DNA from: Bradyrhizobium sp. WSM1417
GTDB lineage: Bacteria; Pseudomonadota; Alphaproteobacteria; Rhizobiales; Xanthobacteraceae
Direction: 5' to 3'
Length of the DNA: 64,000 nucleotides
Assembly (NCBI RefSeq): GCF_000515415.1
Contig: NZ_KI911783.1
Span: forward strand, 5,443,831-5,507,830
Both the position numbers and the translations under genes were made by a program. The notes under the pieces were generated by a model. It saw only the letters and a list, made by a program, of their open reading frames with translations, made no database searches and had not been told where the DNA came from. Shown here piece by piece: positions 25,125 to 33,853 of the stretch. Each line of letters begins with the position of its first letter. Positions within the stretch are counted from its first letter, which is position 1.

Positions 25125-26147
25125 CTACCCGCTCACGCCGCGGTTCTTCAGCACGAAGCACGCCCCGCCAGCCTTGCGGATGCGACCGCAGAGTTCATCC
25201 GCCTCGCTCCGCGTATCGGCGCCGATACGCACCTGGTAGAAGGCGCGCGTGCCACGGCTGCGCATCACTGAGCTCAGCAGGCTCGGATCACGTTCGCCGA
25301 TCACGGCGCCCAGCCGCGTGACCGCGCGGGAATACATCGCCAACGCCCGGTTGCGGTCAAAGCCCGCGGCGAGCTGCACGCCCCAGATCTTTGCAGCCGC
25401 AAGCTCCACATGCTGCTCGAGCTCGGCGACGAAGGCATTCGGCGCGCGCTTCAACAGCGCCATCAGATCGCGGCAGCTTGTCGGTGGCGCGATGGGCGGC
25501 CCCTTGCCGGTCGCGCCTGCCTTGGCCCACGCATCGACGCTCGTGCCAGTGATGGCAAGAACGTAATTGCGGGTCTGCTCCGGCATGCCGCCGGTGCCGG
25601 CGAGCCATTCCTGCACCCGGCGCGGCCCGGCATTGTAGGCGGCGGCGGCCAGCCCGAGATTGCCAAACTGGTTGCGCAGCTCGTTCAGGAATTCCGCCGA
25701 CTTCGGCAGCGCCTGCACCGGATTGAAGGGATTGAGCAGCCCGCGCTCGCTCGCGGTGCCCGGCATGAACTGCGCGATCCCTTGCGCGTGTTCGCCGCTG
25801 CGCGTCATGGGCCCCACCGCGTCGGCCTGGAAGCGGCTCTCCTGCCAGATCACGCGGGCGAAGAACTCCAGCGGCAGATTGGCATCGCGCGCTGCGGCCT
25901 CGACGATCAGGCAGATCGATTCCCGCGTGTCGCTCTCCCGCGCATCCGCGGGCTTCGCCGGCGGCGTCGCGAGCTCTTCGACGCTGGGGACAGCGACATC
26001 GGTCTTAGCGGGCGAACTGTCCCACGCCGCGGCCTGTGTCGCCGAGACGAGCAGCGCGGGGATGATGCACATCGCCATCTGCACCCATCCTGTGCAGGCA
26101 TGGCGGTGGCGCGCCGCGGCGCGGCATGCGACAGTGTGATCTGCCAT
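25125..26147 (-). CDS. Lytic transglycosylase with C-terminal SPOR domain
   Basis: The 340-residue exported protein has an N-terminal hydrophobic signal (IPALLVSATQAAAW) and an SLT domain with catalytic Glu in FFARVIWQESRFQADAVG, then GEHAQGIAQFMPGTASERGL and LAAAAYNAGPRRVQEWL. A C-terminal SPOR domain (TRAFYQVRIGADTRSEADEL) binds denuded septal peptidoglycan. It cleaves the MurNAc-GlcNAc bond and probably acts at division sites. Start ATG 26147 is taken because the signal follows it; ATGs inside the signal region (MAMCIIP) are alternatives. Confidence 0.88.
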   Translation of the reverse strand: MADHTVACRAAARHRHACTGWVQMAMCIIPALLVSATQAAAWDSSPAKTDVAVPSVEELATPPAKPADARESDTRESICLIVEAAARDANLPLEFFARVIWQESRFQADAVGPMTRSGEHAQGIAQFMPGTASERGLLNPFNPVQALPKSAEFLNELRNQFGNLGLAAAAYNAGPRRVQEWLAGTGGMPEQTRNYVLAITGTSVDAWAKAGATGKGPPIAPPTSCRDLMALLKRAPNAFVAELEQHVELAAAKIWGVQLAAGFDRNRALAMYSRAVTRLGAVIGERDPSLLSSVMRSRGTRAFYQVRIGADTRSEADELCGRIRKAGGACFVLKNRGVSG

Positions 26148-26210
26148 GTTGTGGCATCGTGCCATGGTTCGACGAGTTGCCAATATATGCTGCCTGACCT
26201 GCTTCTCCCA

Positions 26211-27239
26211 ATGCGTTACCCCGCCAAACGGATCCGCGCGATCCTTGTCCTCGCCGCGCTCATCCTGAGCGTCGCGCCAGCCGCCGCGCAGGTGGCGTCT
26301 CAAGTCGCGTCTCAAGTCACATCCCAGGTCACTTGGCGCATGACCACGGAATATCCAGAGAATAACATCTCCGGGATTGGACTCTCGACTTTCGCCAGCC
26401 GCGTCTCCGACCGTACCCACGGTTTCGTGACCGTGACCAACGCCTTCGACAACCAGCTCAAGATCAACTCGGGCGAGATGCCGCGCGCGGCGCTGGACGG
26501 CCGGATCGCGGGCGGTGATGCCTTCGCGGGCGCGCTCTCGGGCCTCGATCCCGTGCTCGGGCTGTCCACCCTGCCCTTCCTAGTGCAATCGGTGGATCTC
26601 GCCCGTGCCACCAATCTGCGGGCGCGCCCGCTCTATGAGAAGGCGCTCGCGGCGCGCGGCCTCAAGCTGCTGTATGTGACGATTTGGCCGGCCACGGGCC
26701 TCTGGTCGGAGCGGCCGCTCGAAGGCGCCGACGACCTGCCAAAACTGAACTTGCGAACCTACGATGCCAATTCCACCGAGGTCATGCGCGCGGCCGGCGC
26801 GAACGCGCAATTCCTGCCGATGGACGCGGCGCTCGCCGGACTGAGGGAACACCGGCTGAATGCCTTCCTCACCTCCGGCGACGGCGGCGCGGGGCGCAAA
26901 TTGTGGGACTTCCTGCCGCATTTCACGGCCATCAACTACGCGATGCCAGTCTCGATCGCCTTCGTCCGCAGCGACGCCTTTGCCGAACTGTCCGAGCCGA
27001 TGCAGCGCGAGGTGCTGGCCGCGGCGGCCGAGACAGAACAGAGCCAACTCGCGCTACTGACCCACCGCACCATCGAGAACTATGCGCGCATGCGCGACAA
27101 TGGCGTCCATATCGCCGAGCCGGCGCCAGCGTTCATTGTCACGGAGTTGCGGAAGGCAGCAACGAACGCGATCACCGCCTGGGAAACCCGGGCAGGCGCG
27201 GAGGCGACCGCCATCGTCGAATGGGCGAGACAGCAATGA
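26211..27239 (+). CDS. TRAP transporter substrate-binding protein (DctP-like), orphan
   Basis: The 342-residue periplasmic binding protein has a signal peptide (KRIRAILVLAALILSVAPAA, cleavage after AAAQ). It then shows the DctP fold: WRMTTEYPENNISGIGLSTF, ARPLYEKALAARGLKLLYVT and WDFLPHFTAINYAMPVSIAF. No dctQ/dctM membrane genes are nearby, so it may serve a remote transporter or act in signalling. Four 12-base units (26289-26336) encode QVASQVASQVTSQVTW at the mature N-terminus. ATG 26187 is an alternative start. Confidence 0.88.
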   Translation: MRYPAKRIRAILVLAALILSVAPAAAQVASQVASQVTSQVTWRMTTEYPENNISGIGLSTFASRVSDRTHGFVTVTNAFDNQLKINSGEMPRAALDGRIAGGDAFAGALSGLDPVLGLSTLPFLVQSVDLARATNLRARPLYEKALAARGLKLLYVTIWPATGLWSERPLEGADDLPKLNLRTYDANSTEVMRAAGANAQFLPMDAALAGLREHRLNAFLTSGDGGAGRKLWDFLPHFTAINYAMPVSIAFVRSDAFAELSEPMQREVLAAAAETEQSQLALLTHRTIENYARMRDNGVHIAEPAPAFIVTELRKAATNAITAWETRAGAEATAIVEWARQQ

Positions 27240-27294
27240 GGGAGCGCTATCGGCATCAGCAATGAACGCTCCGCTGGTGTCGCTGCCTACTGCC

Positions 27295-27495
27295 TTAGTT
27301 TTTGATCGGAACCGGGATTTCGCCCCGGATGGCGCGGTCGAGGGCATCGATCAGCGCCTGGATCTCGATAAACTTGTTGCGCGCGCGCTCGGCCGTGTCG
27401 CGCACAAAGGGAGCGGCCAGCACTTTCGCATGCGCATCCCTGTCCTCGATCATGCGATCACGGGCCTTCTTCAGAGTTTCAAGTCGCTCGCTCAT
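27295..27495 (-). CDS. Small helical protein of unknown function
   Basis: The 66-residue protein begins MSERLETLKKARDRMIEDRD, followed by an amphipathic coiled-coil-like helix pair (ERARNKFIEIQALIDALDRA). The ribosome site CAGGAGAGGCCGG before ATG 27495 is strong. It looks like a short conserved rhizobial hypothetical. No domain is recognised. Confidence 0.7.
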   Translation of the reverse strand: MSERLETLKKARDRMIEDRDAHAKVLAAPFVRDTAERARNKFIEIQALIDALDRAIRGEIPVPIKN

Positions 27496-27572
27496 CCGGC
27501 CTCTCCTGAAAAAATCGTCTCGATCTCTCGTCCGGACTCGTCGATCAACGCGAACGCGGCGAACGAGCCCCC

Positions 27573-27868
27573 TCAACAGCCGCGGCAGATGTTCTTCAGC
27601 TTCGCTGCGGTTCTGGCCTCTTCCGCCACGAACGGGTCCTTGTAGGCAGCACGGGACCTATCGTTCTCCGCAGCAGCGGCCTTTTTTCCTTCGGAGGAAA
27701 CGCAGCATCGTAGCAGGCGAGACGTCCGCTCGTGCTTTCGATCGCCCGGCAGTCCGGTCCTGCCGCGACAGCCCCTTGCGGCAGTGTGCCAAGTATCAAT
27801 GTGCCAAGCATCGACGCGGCAAGAAGCGCTCTCCGGCGGATCCGGTCGACCAGACGAAATCGAGTCAC
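27573..27868 (-). pseudogene. Small secreted Cys-containing protein, -1 frameshift at an A6 run
   Basis: The GTG start at 27868 follows GCAGGAGCG. The first frame gives a signal peptide and RAIESTSGRLACYDAAFPPK. The second frame gives ENDRSRAAYKDPFVAEEART, then KNICRGC and a stop. The frames meet at GAAAAAAGG (T6 at 27682-27687 on the plus strand): a seventh A, or a -1 slip after GAA AAA, yields PPKEKKAAAAEND and one continuous protein of about 98 residues. It could be a pseudogene, a base-call error in a homopolymer or a recoded gene. The function is unknown. Confidence 0.65.
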
Positions 27869-28099
27869 GCACGCTCCTGCTCAGTCGGCGGGAGCGCTGG
27901 TGACCCTCAGTCACCGGTCGATGCCAATGGAAGGCGGTGATGGCGCGACTCTACGCTTCCCTCCCGCAAATAGCGAGCTTTAAGGGATACGCGGTATCAA
28001 GAAGCCGATTTTCGGCGTGGCAATGGTTGCGCGTTTGCCTTGGTCCGCGGCCTCGTTTAGGTCTGGCATAGACGGCGGTATCAACACAGGCGCGGCAAC

Positions 28100-28738
28100 A
28101 TGGTGACGATCTATTTCGACCTCGACGGCACGCTGACCAACCCGAAGCCCGGGATCACGCGCTCGATCCAGTACGCCCTGGAGCGGCTCAACGTCGCGGT
28201 GCCGAGCGAGGACGAGCTGACCTGGTGCATCGGCCCGCCGCTGCATGCCAGCCTGCAAAAGCTCACGGGCAGCGCGGAACTCGCCGACCGGGCGCTGCTG
28301 CTCTATCGCGAGCGCTTCAGCGATGTCGGCCTGTTCGAGAACGAGGCCTATGCCGGCATCATGGACACGCTGACCACGCTTGCCGCGACCACACCGCGCA
28401 TGTTCGTGGCGACCAGCAAGCCCGCGGTGTACGCCACCCGCATCGTCGAGCATTTCGGCCTGAAACCGTATTTCGAGCGCGTGTTCGGCTCCGAGCTCGA
28501 CGGCACGCGCGTCGACAAGCGCGACCTGCTGCGTTACGCGCTCGACGAGGCCAAGGTCGATCCCGCCAGGGCGATCATGATCGGCGACCGCAGCCATGAC
28601 GTGGTCGGCGCCCGCACCAACGGCATGACCGCGATCGGCGTCCTCTATGGCTACGGCAGCGAGGCCGAGCTGCGACACGCCGGGGCGCATCACATCTGCG
28701 CCGCGCATCCCGAGCTGCTCGGCCATTGCGTGATCTAG
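28100..28738 (+). CDS. HAD-family phosphatase, phosphoglycolate phosphatase-like
   Basis: The 212-residue haloacid dehalogenase superfamily hydrolase has motif I IYFDLDGTLTNPKPG (nucleophile Asp), motif II FVATSKPAVYATRI, and motifs III/IV with IMIGDRSHDVVGARTNGM. The cap domain lies between residues of about 17 and 85. It is probably a soluble phosphatase of the Gph/PpaX type with unknown natural substrate. It is convergent with the aldoxime dehydratase gene, with only 4 bases between their stops. Confidence 0.88.
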   Translation: MVTIYFDLDGTLTNPKPGITRSIQYALERLNVAVPSEDELTWCIGPPLHASLQKLTGSAELADRALLLYRERFSDVGLFENEAYAGIMDTLTTLAATTPRMFVATSKPAVYATRIVEHFGLKPYFERVFGSELDGTRVDKRDLLRYALDEAKVDPARAIMIGDRSHDVVGARTNGMTAIGVLYGYGSEAELRHAGAHHICAAHPELLGHCVI

Positions 28739-28742
28739 TCGA

Positions 28743-29783
28743 TCAAGCGTCGGCGGCCTCCACCGCCGCCAGCATGCCGGTCCTGGCGTGACAGTTCAGA
28801 TATTCGAAGAACTGCTCGTCGGCAGCTGCCACGGTGACCTCGTGGTGGAGCCGCAGTTTTGCCGAGGGGCCGAGCGTCGACAGGTACTTCATCGCGGCGC
28901 CGAATATCCTGACGTGGGTCGGATGCGACTCCGCCCACCGCTCCAGCGCGGCCAGGCTTTTCCACCAGCTTTGGCCGTAGGACTTTTCACTCACATCCCC
29001 GCCGGCTGCAAGCACGCGCATGTAACGGTTGGCGTAGCAGCCGATGCCGAGGCCGTCATCACGCAGGAAATCCATGCCCTCGCGCAACACCGGTTCGACG
29101 TCGTCGAGATAGAGCTTTCGCTCGGACGACTCTGTATCGCTCCAATCCTGGCCTGATCGGATCAGACAGAGATTGTCGTGCGCCCGCACGCGCAGCCGCG
29201 CGCCGTCGCGGATCAGCTCGGGATTGCCGCCCGGCGACATTGAATCGGTCTGCGACAGCGGGATGCGGTCACGCATGCCGCCCCAATAGGCGTGCTCCTG
29301 CACCTCGCCGCTCATGCCGCCGGCGATAGCGGCGACGCCCTCGGGCCGGCCGAGCGAGGAAAACAGCGTCTCGTGCCGCGCCACCATGGGGCGCAGCACC
29401 TCGATGAAAGTGCCGATGCCCTCGCGCTGCGTTCCGGTCCAGGCCTCGCGCGCCGGCGCGAACCATTTGTCGAACCGCGTAATGTCGTCCCAATAGGCCA
29501 CCGAGACGACGTTCTCATAGCCGGCCTGATCAACATATTGCGCGCGGTCCCAATGCGAGGGCCCACCTTCCGCGGCAAACCGCGCCGCGATGTCGGCGAG
29601 CGCGTCCGTTGCAGCCGCCGGCGCCGTGCCGCGATATTGCAGGCCGAAATAGGCCATCACGACGCGGTTCACGGCAGGCTTATAGCGCGCCACGAAGGAC
29701 GGATATGGCGGCTGGTAATCGTCCGGCACGCGCTTGTGGCGCGTGCGCGGGATCTCGAGATGCAGAGGAATTGCGGATTCCAT
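28743..29783 (-). CDS. oxd: Aldoxime dehydratase, heme-containing
   Basis: The 346-residue protein is of the phenylacetaldoxime dehydratase family, which converts aldoximes to nitriles plus water using a ferrous heme b. Family segments are VVMAYFGLQYRG, SVAYWDDITRFDKWF, RLRVRAHDNLCLIRSGQDWS, CYANRYMRV and SLAALERWAESHPTHVRIFG. Histidines in HPTH (287/290) and LHHE (313/314) are the likely proximal heme ligand and distal catalytic residue; I could not align which is which. It sits 27 bases downstream of the nitrilase with its own strong site AAGGGGAGGC, so the nitrile made here is passed to that enzyme. Confidence 0.9.
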   Translation of the reverse strand: MESAIPLHLEIPRTRHKRVPDDYQPPYPSFVARYKPAVNRVVMAYFGLQYRGTAPAAATDALADIAARFAAEGGPSHWDRAQYVDQAGYENVVSVAYWDDITRFDKWFAPAREAWTGTQREGIGTFIEVLRPMVARHETLFSSLGRPEGVAAIAGGMSGEVQEHAYWGGMRDRIPLSQTDSMSPGGNPELIRDGARLRVRAHDNLCLIRSGQDWSDTESSERKLYLDDVEPVLREGMDFLRDDGLGIGCYANRYMRVLAAGGDVSEKSYGQSWWKSLAALERWAESHPTHVRIFGAAMKYLSTLGPSAKLRLHHEVTVAAADEQFFEYLNCHARTGMLAAVEAADA

Positions 29784-29810
29784 GAGCGTGCCTCCCCTTG
29801 ATTGCGGCGA

Positions 29811-30827
29811 TCAGCTCGTCGCCGCGGCAATGTCCGTGGGCTCGACGGTGTCCACCGGCAGTGCAAACTGCTCGACGCGCTGGTATCGCTTTTTGTTGAG
29901 CAGGAGCCGCGTGACGTCGGGGCGCGAATAGTGCCCGGCTGGATCAGCGGCGTTCTTGGCAACACCGATGGCGCCAAGATCGATCTCGGCAATCAAGAGG
30001 CCCTCCTGGTCCGGCGCGAGCTTATCGCCGATCTGGCTGCCGTCGGGACCATAGATCGCAGCGAAGCCACCACCGGCATGCAGCAGCGCATGCTTGTCCG
30101 GCCGATCACAGAGTTCGTCGATCATCGCTTGCGAGACCGTCGCGCATGGCGCGAGCACGAAGCAGGAGCCCTCCACAGCATAGACGCGCGAGGCGGCGTT
30201 GTTCACCTCGGCACCAAGCGCCGGGGCGAAGGGATCGTAGAGCGAAAAGCTCGGCCAGGCCGCGACATGGACCTGCTCGTTCTGGGCATACATGGCGTAT
30301 TTCGACAGCGGCTGGAGATGCTCCCAGCAGCACAATGCGCCGATGCGGCCGATGTCGGACCGCGCATGCACGGCGAGATCGCTGCCGTCGCCCTCGCCAT
30401 AGACCGTGCGCTCGGCATGGGTCGGCCGCAGCTTGCGGCGCTTTGCGATGGTCTCGCCATCGGGCCCGATCAGCCATTGCGCGAGATAAAGACTGCCGCC
30501 GTCGCGCTCGGAGAGGCCGAGCACGGCAGTGAGCTTGGCCTTGCGCACGGCATCACGCAGCCGCTCGGCGTGTGGACTGTCATAGGACAGCGAATTGTCG
30601 AAATAGCGCTGCACGAAGCCGCGGCCGATCGCCCAGGCCGGGGAATCCATCCAGATGTGCCAGGGGTAGCCGGGGATGAAGGCTTCCGGAAAGGCGATCA
30701 GCTTGGCGCCCTTCTCGGCGGCGTCCCTGATCAGGGCGATCGACTTGTCGATCGAGGCGTCGAGATCGAGCCAGGCGGGCGCCGCCTGCACCACTGCGAC
30801 CTTGTATTTCGGATGTTCGATGCCCAT
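29811..30827 (-). CDS. nit: Nitrilase
   Basis: The 338-residue carbon-nitrogen hydrolase is of the nitrilase branch. The catalytic triad is Glu48 (LIAFPEAFIPGYP), Lys132 (RRKLRPTHAERTVYGEGDG) and Cys167 (IGALCCWEHLQPLSKYAMY). It hydrolyses nitriles to carboxylic acids and ammonia; related Bradyrhizobium enzymes prefer arylaceto- or hydroxy-nitriles. It is the first gene of the nit-oxd operon, with AGGGAGGCGGGA before the ATG, and is divergent from an AraC regulator. The WEH in place of WEN near the active site is typical of bacterial arylacetonitrilases. Confidence 0.92.
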   Translation of the reverse strand: MGIEHPKYKVAVVQAAPAWLDLDASIDKSIALIRDAAEKGAKLIAFPEAFIPGYPWHIWMDSPAWAIGRGFVQRYFDNSLSYDSPHAERLRDAVRKAKLTAVLGLSERDGGSLYLAQWLIGPDGETIAKRRKLRPTHAERTVYGEGDGSDLAVHARSDIGRIGALCCWEHLQPLSKYAMYAQNEQVHVAAWPSFSLYDPFAPALGAEVNNAASRVYAVEGSCFVLAPCATVSQAMIDELCDRPDKHALLHAGGGFAAIYGPDGSQIGDKLAPDQEGLLIAEIDLGAIGVAKNAADPAGHYSRPDVTRLLLNKKRYQRVEQFALPVDTVEPTDIAAATS

Positions 30828-31023
30828 TCCCGCCTCCCTTGCCGGTTGATCGGAAGCCAGGTCCGATGCAGTCTATTTGACCAAGCCGGGCGGCGGGCGC
30901 TCGACCACGGCGGAACAAAAACTCGACCGGACGGAATCGCCGGCCCGGTACGGGATTTGCCTCCGTCAGTGGGGACCTGCGCCGACACGCGATTTTGCGG
31001 GATGTGAAAGGGAGGCTCTGCAG

Positions 31024-31980
31024 ATGCCAGTCCAGTTCACCACGGACGACAGCCCAGGCCACCGCCGCCTTGCGCTCTGGCAGGATATCGTCTGCGACGT
31101 CTTCGTCGGGCTCGACTGCAAGTCCGATCTTGGCAGCGCCTTTCGCGGCTCGGTCACCCGGGCGCCACTGGGCAAGGCGGAATGCTCCGAGGTCTGCTCC
31201 GACCGTCAGCAAGTTTTGCGCACGCCGTCGCGCATCGCGCGCTCGGATCAGGACTTCATCCTGATCGCGCTCGGCAATCGCGGCGCCGGCGGCGTGGTGC
31301 AGGACGGCCGCGAGGCCGTGGTCAATCCGGGAGAGTTTGCGCTCTATGACACCACCCGTCCCTACGAGCTGAAATTCGACGGCATCTTCACGCAGACCAT
31401 CTTCAAGGTGCCGCGCGAGATGCTGCAGCGCCGGCTCGGCGCGACCGAAACTCTTACCGCCACCTCTTTCGGGCCGGACTCGCCACTGCAGAGGATCGCC
31501 TACGATTTCATCTACCGGCTCTGCCAGAGCGCGGATCAGATCGATCCGCACCACGCCGCCGCTCTGTCGGAACAGGCCGTCGATGTCCTGGCGATGGCAC
31601 TGGGCGAGCGGCTGGGCAAGACGCCGCTGCCGTCCTCGACCCATCGCTCCGCCCTGCTCTACCGATTGAAGGCGCATATCCGGGCTCATCTTGCCGATCC
31701 CGACCTCTCGCTGTCCGAGACCGCAGCGGCGCTCGGCATCTCGTCCCGTTATGTCAACGATCTCCTCGCCGACGAGGACACTTCGTTCCAGCGCTACGTC
31801 CTCGGTGAGCGCCTCGCTCAATGCAGGCGCGACCTCGCCTCCCCCGTGCTCGCGCACCGCCACATCAGCGAGATCGCCTTCGCCTGGGGCTTCAACGACC
31901 TCTCGCATTTCGGCCGCGTCTTCCGCGAGCATTTCGGGATGTCACCGCGCGACTTCCGGCAGAGCCAGTCGCGGCATTGA
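31024..31980 (+). CDS. AraC-family regulator, NitR-like
   Basis: The 318-residue protein has an N-terminal AraC_binding_2 (cupin-like) sensing domain (HRRLALWQDIVCDVFVGLDC, then AVVNPGEFALYDTTRPYEL) and a C-terminal pair of helix-turn-helix motifs (SLSETAAALGISSRYVNDLL; ISEIAFAWGFNDLSHFGRVF). This architecture is shared with NitR, the nitrilase activator of Rhodococcus. It is divergent from nit-oxd and most likely activates that operon in response to a nitrile, aldoxime or related inducer. ATG 31024 is chosen because AAGGGAGG stands 11 bases upstream. Confidence 0.9.
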   Translation: MPVQFTTDDSPGHRRLALWQDIVCDVFVGLDCKSDLGSAFRGSVTRAPLGKAECSEVCSDRQQVLRTPSRIARSDQDFILIALGNRGAGGVVQDGREAVVNPGEFALYDTTRPYELKFDGIFTQTIFKVPREMLQRRLGATETLTATSFGPDSPLQRIAYDFIYRLCQSADQIDPHHAAALSEQAVDVLAMALGERLGKTPLPSSTHRSALLYRLKAHIRAHLADPDLSLSETAAALGISSRYVNDLLADEDTSFQRYVLGERLAQCRRDLASPVLAHRHISEIAFAWGFNDLSHFGRVFREHFGMSPRDFRQSQSRH

Positions 31981-32078
31981 CGTCCGGGCAGCCAATGGCC
32001 CGAGCCTTCGTTTCAGGCGAAGGCGATGCTCGTGAATTCCAGATTGTCAGGTGCAGCTGCCGGGATCAGGCTCTGCAC

Positions 32079-32315
32079 ATGAGAACCAACGCGACGATAA
32101 GCGGATCGGAGGTCTTGCTCGGCGTGATCGCGATCCGGCTCGCGGTGCTGGTCGCGGTGGGCTGGGGCCTGATGTTCCTGCCGCAGCAGGCGCGCGAGAG
32201 CGAGGTCGCCTGCCTTCAATCGCCACTAGCGAGGAGCGCGGCTCGGCTTCCCGCGACGACGGTCGATCCGCACGTGATTGACGCAGCATTCGATGACATG
32301 CGTTTGCACGACTAG
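32079..32315 (+). CDS. Possible small single-helix membrane protein
   Basis: The 78-codon frame starts MRTNATISGSEVLLGVIAIR and has one hydrophobic segment (AIRLAVLVAVGWGLMFLP). There is no clear ribosome site and no recognised family. It lies in a 450-base gap between the AraC gene and an aldo/keto reductase. It may be a real hypothetical gene or chance; the rest of the gap shows nothing. Confidence 0.3.
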   Translation: MRTNATISGSEVLLGVIAIRLAVLVAVGWGLMFLPQQARESEVACLQSPLARSAARLPATTVDPHVIDAAFDDMRLHD

Positions 32316-32430
32316 GCCTCTCCCAAGCAAGGCCGGTATGTGAGCGGGGCGTAGGACACGGCGCGTGCTTGCACTACCATCCGGCGCAGAGGTCGCGGGA
32401 TAAATCAGCGGTCAGCCGAGGAGCAAATCG

Positions 32431-33456
32431 ATGGAATACCGACGCTTGGGCCGCTCGGGCCTCATGGTGCCCGCCTTGAGTCTTGGGACCGGCACTTTCG
32501 GCGGCGCGGGCCGCCTCGCTGCGTGGGGCGCGACTGACGCGACCGAAGCGCGGCGCCTTCTGGATATCTGCCTCGATGCCGGCGTATCGATGTTCGACAC
32601 CGCGAACGTCTATTCGCTCGGCGAGTCCGAGCGCGTTCTGGGCGAGGCCATCAAGGGCCGCCGCGACAAGGTGCTGGTCTCCACCAAGGCGACGTTCCGC
32701 TTCGGCGATGGCCCCAACGACGTCGGGTCGTCGCGGCAGCATCTGCTCGCGGCCATCGATGCTTCGCTGAGCCGGCTCGGCACCGATTACATCGACCTGT
32801 TCCAGCTCCACGGCTTCGATGCCTTCACCCCGCCTGAAGAGGTGCTCGCCACTCTCGACGTGCTCGTGCGCGCGGGCAAGATCCGCTACGTCGGCGTCTC
32901 GAACTTTTCCGGCTGGCACCTGATGAAATCGCTTGGCGTTGCCGACAAGCATGGCTTCCCGCGTTACGTCGCCAACCAGACCTATTATTCGCTGATCGGG
33001 CGCGACTACGAATGGGAGCTGATGCCGCTCGGCCTCGACCAGGGCCTCGGCGCGGTGGTCTGGTCGCCGCTCGGATGGGGACGCCTCACCGGAAAGATCC
33101 GCCGCGGCCAGCCAAAGCCTGACGTAAGCCGCTTGCCCCAGACCGCCGAGTTCGGTCCACCCGTGCCGGACGAGCACGTCTATCGCGTCGTCGATGCGAT
33201 CGACGAGGTCGCCAAGGAAACAGGCAAGAGCGTCTCGCAGATCGCGCTGAACTGGCTGCTGCAGCGTCCGACCGTCTCGACGCTGATCATCGGCGCGCGC
33301 AACGAGACGCAGCTGCGCGAAAATCTCGGCGCGGTCGGCTGGTCATTGACCAAGGACCAGATCGCCAAGCTTGATGCGGCGAGCAAGGTGACGCTGCCTT
33401 ATCCTTACTGGCACCAGCGCACGACCTTCACCGACCGCAATCCACCGGCGGTCTAG
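32431..33456 (+). CDS. Aldo/keto reductase
   Basis: The 341-residue TIM-barrel NADPH-dependent oxidoreductase has the catalytic tetrad visible as Asp and Tyr in SMFDTANVYSLGESERVLGE, Lys in VLVSTKATFRF and His in IDLFQLHGFDAF. RYVGVSNFSGWHLMKS and a C-terminal cofactor region (TLIIGARNETQLRENL) also fit. It is in the YajO/Tas-like group with a longer C-terminus and probably reduces aldehydes. The start ATG follows CCGAGGAGCAAATCG. It is monocistronic. Confidence 0.92.
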   Translation: MEYRRLGRSGLMVPALSLGTGTFGGAGRLAAWGATDATEARRLLDICLDAGVSMFDTANVYSLGESERVLGEAIKGRRDKVLVSTKATFRFGDGPNDVGSSRQHLLAAIDASLSRLGTDYIDLFQLHGFDAFTPPEEVLATLDVLVRAGKIRYVGVSNFSGWHLMKSLGVADKHGFPRYVANQTYYSLIGRDYEWELMPLGLDQGLGAVVWSPLGWGRLTGKIRRGQPKPDVSRLPQTAEFGPPVPDEHVYRVVDAIDEVAKETGKSVSQIALNWLLQRPTVSTLIIGARNETQLRENLGAVGWSLTKDQIAKLDAASKVTLPYPYWHQRTTFTDRNPPAV

Positions 33457-33543
33457 CGGCCAGGGCGCCGGCGCAATCCGGCTTGAGCTGCATCAAGCCG
33501 GACCGCGCCGACAGTGGCATCGTGCGCTCCCGCGAGGCAGCCG

Positions 33544-33705
33544 ATGCGCCGATTTGCCATGAAGGCCCTGTTCACGGCTCTCAATCTCAGCCGCGCCGAG
33601 CGGAGCGGAATCGATTGGGACCGCACCATCCGGATTGTCTCGACCGCGGTGACGGTTGGGCTCGCCGCGCTCTATGTGTTCGGGAAGTCGACCTCGCGCT
33701 GGTGA
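33544..33705 (+). CDS. Short single-pass membrane protein
   Basis: The 53-residue frame starts MRRFAMKALFTALNLSRAER and has one helix (RIVSTAVTVGLAALYVFG). Positive residues precede the helix, giving a likely inner-membrane topology. There is no family match and only a weak ribosome site. Confidence 0.45.
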   Translation: MRRFAMKALFTALNLSRAERSGIDWDRTIRIVSTAVTVGLAALYVFGKSTSRW

Positions 33706-33853
33706 GCCCGCGAAGGCCGTTCCGACCCATGCCCGCGGTGCCGGGAGACCCGCGCCCGGTGCAGGAACCGCCCGTATCCTGCCGGGTTGCGATGCATCTC
33801 GCAATTTTCTAATCCGGAGACGAACCACGGCCCGAATCAAGCACGCCGCCATC

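Noticed and set aside
29802..31007. A 401-codon plus-strand frame across the nitrilase gene
   Set aside because: Shadow of the nitrilase; the minus strand keeps the Glu-Lys-Cys triad.
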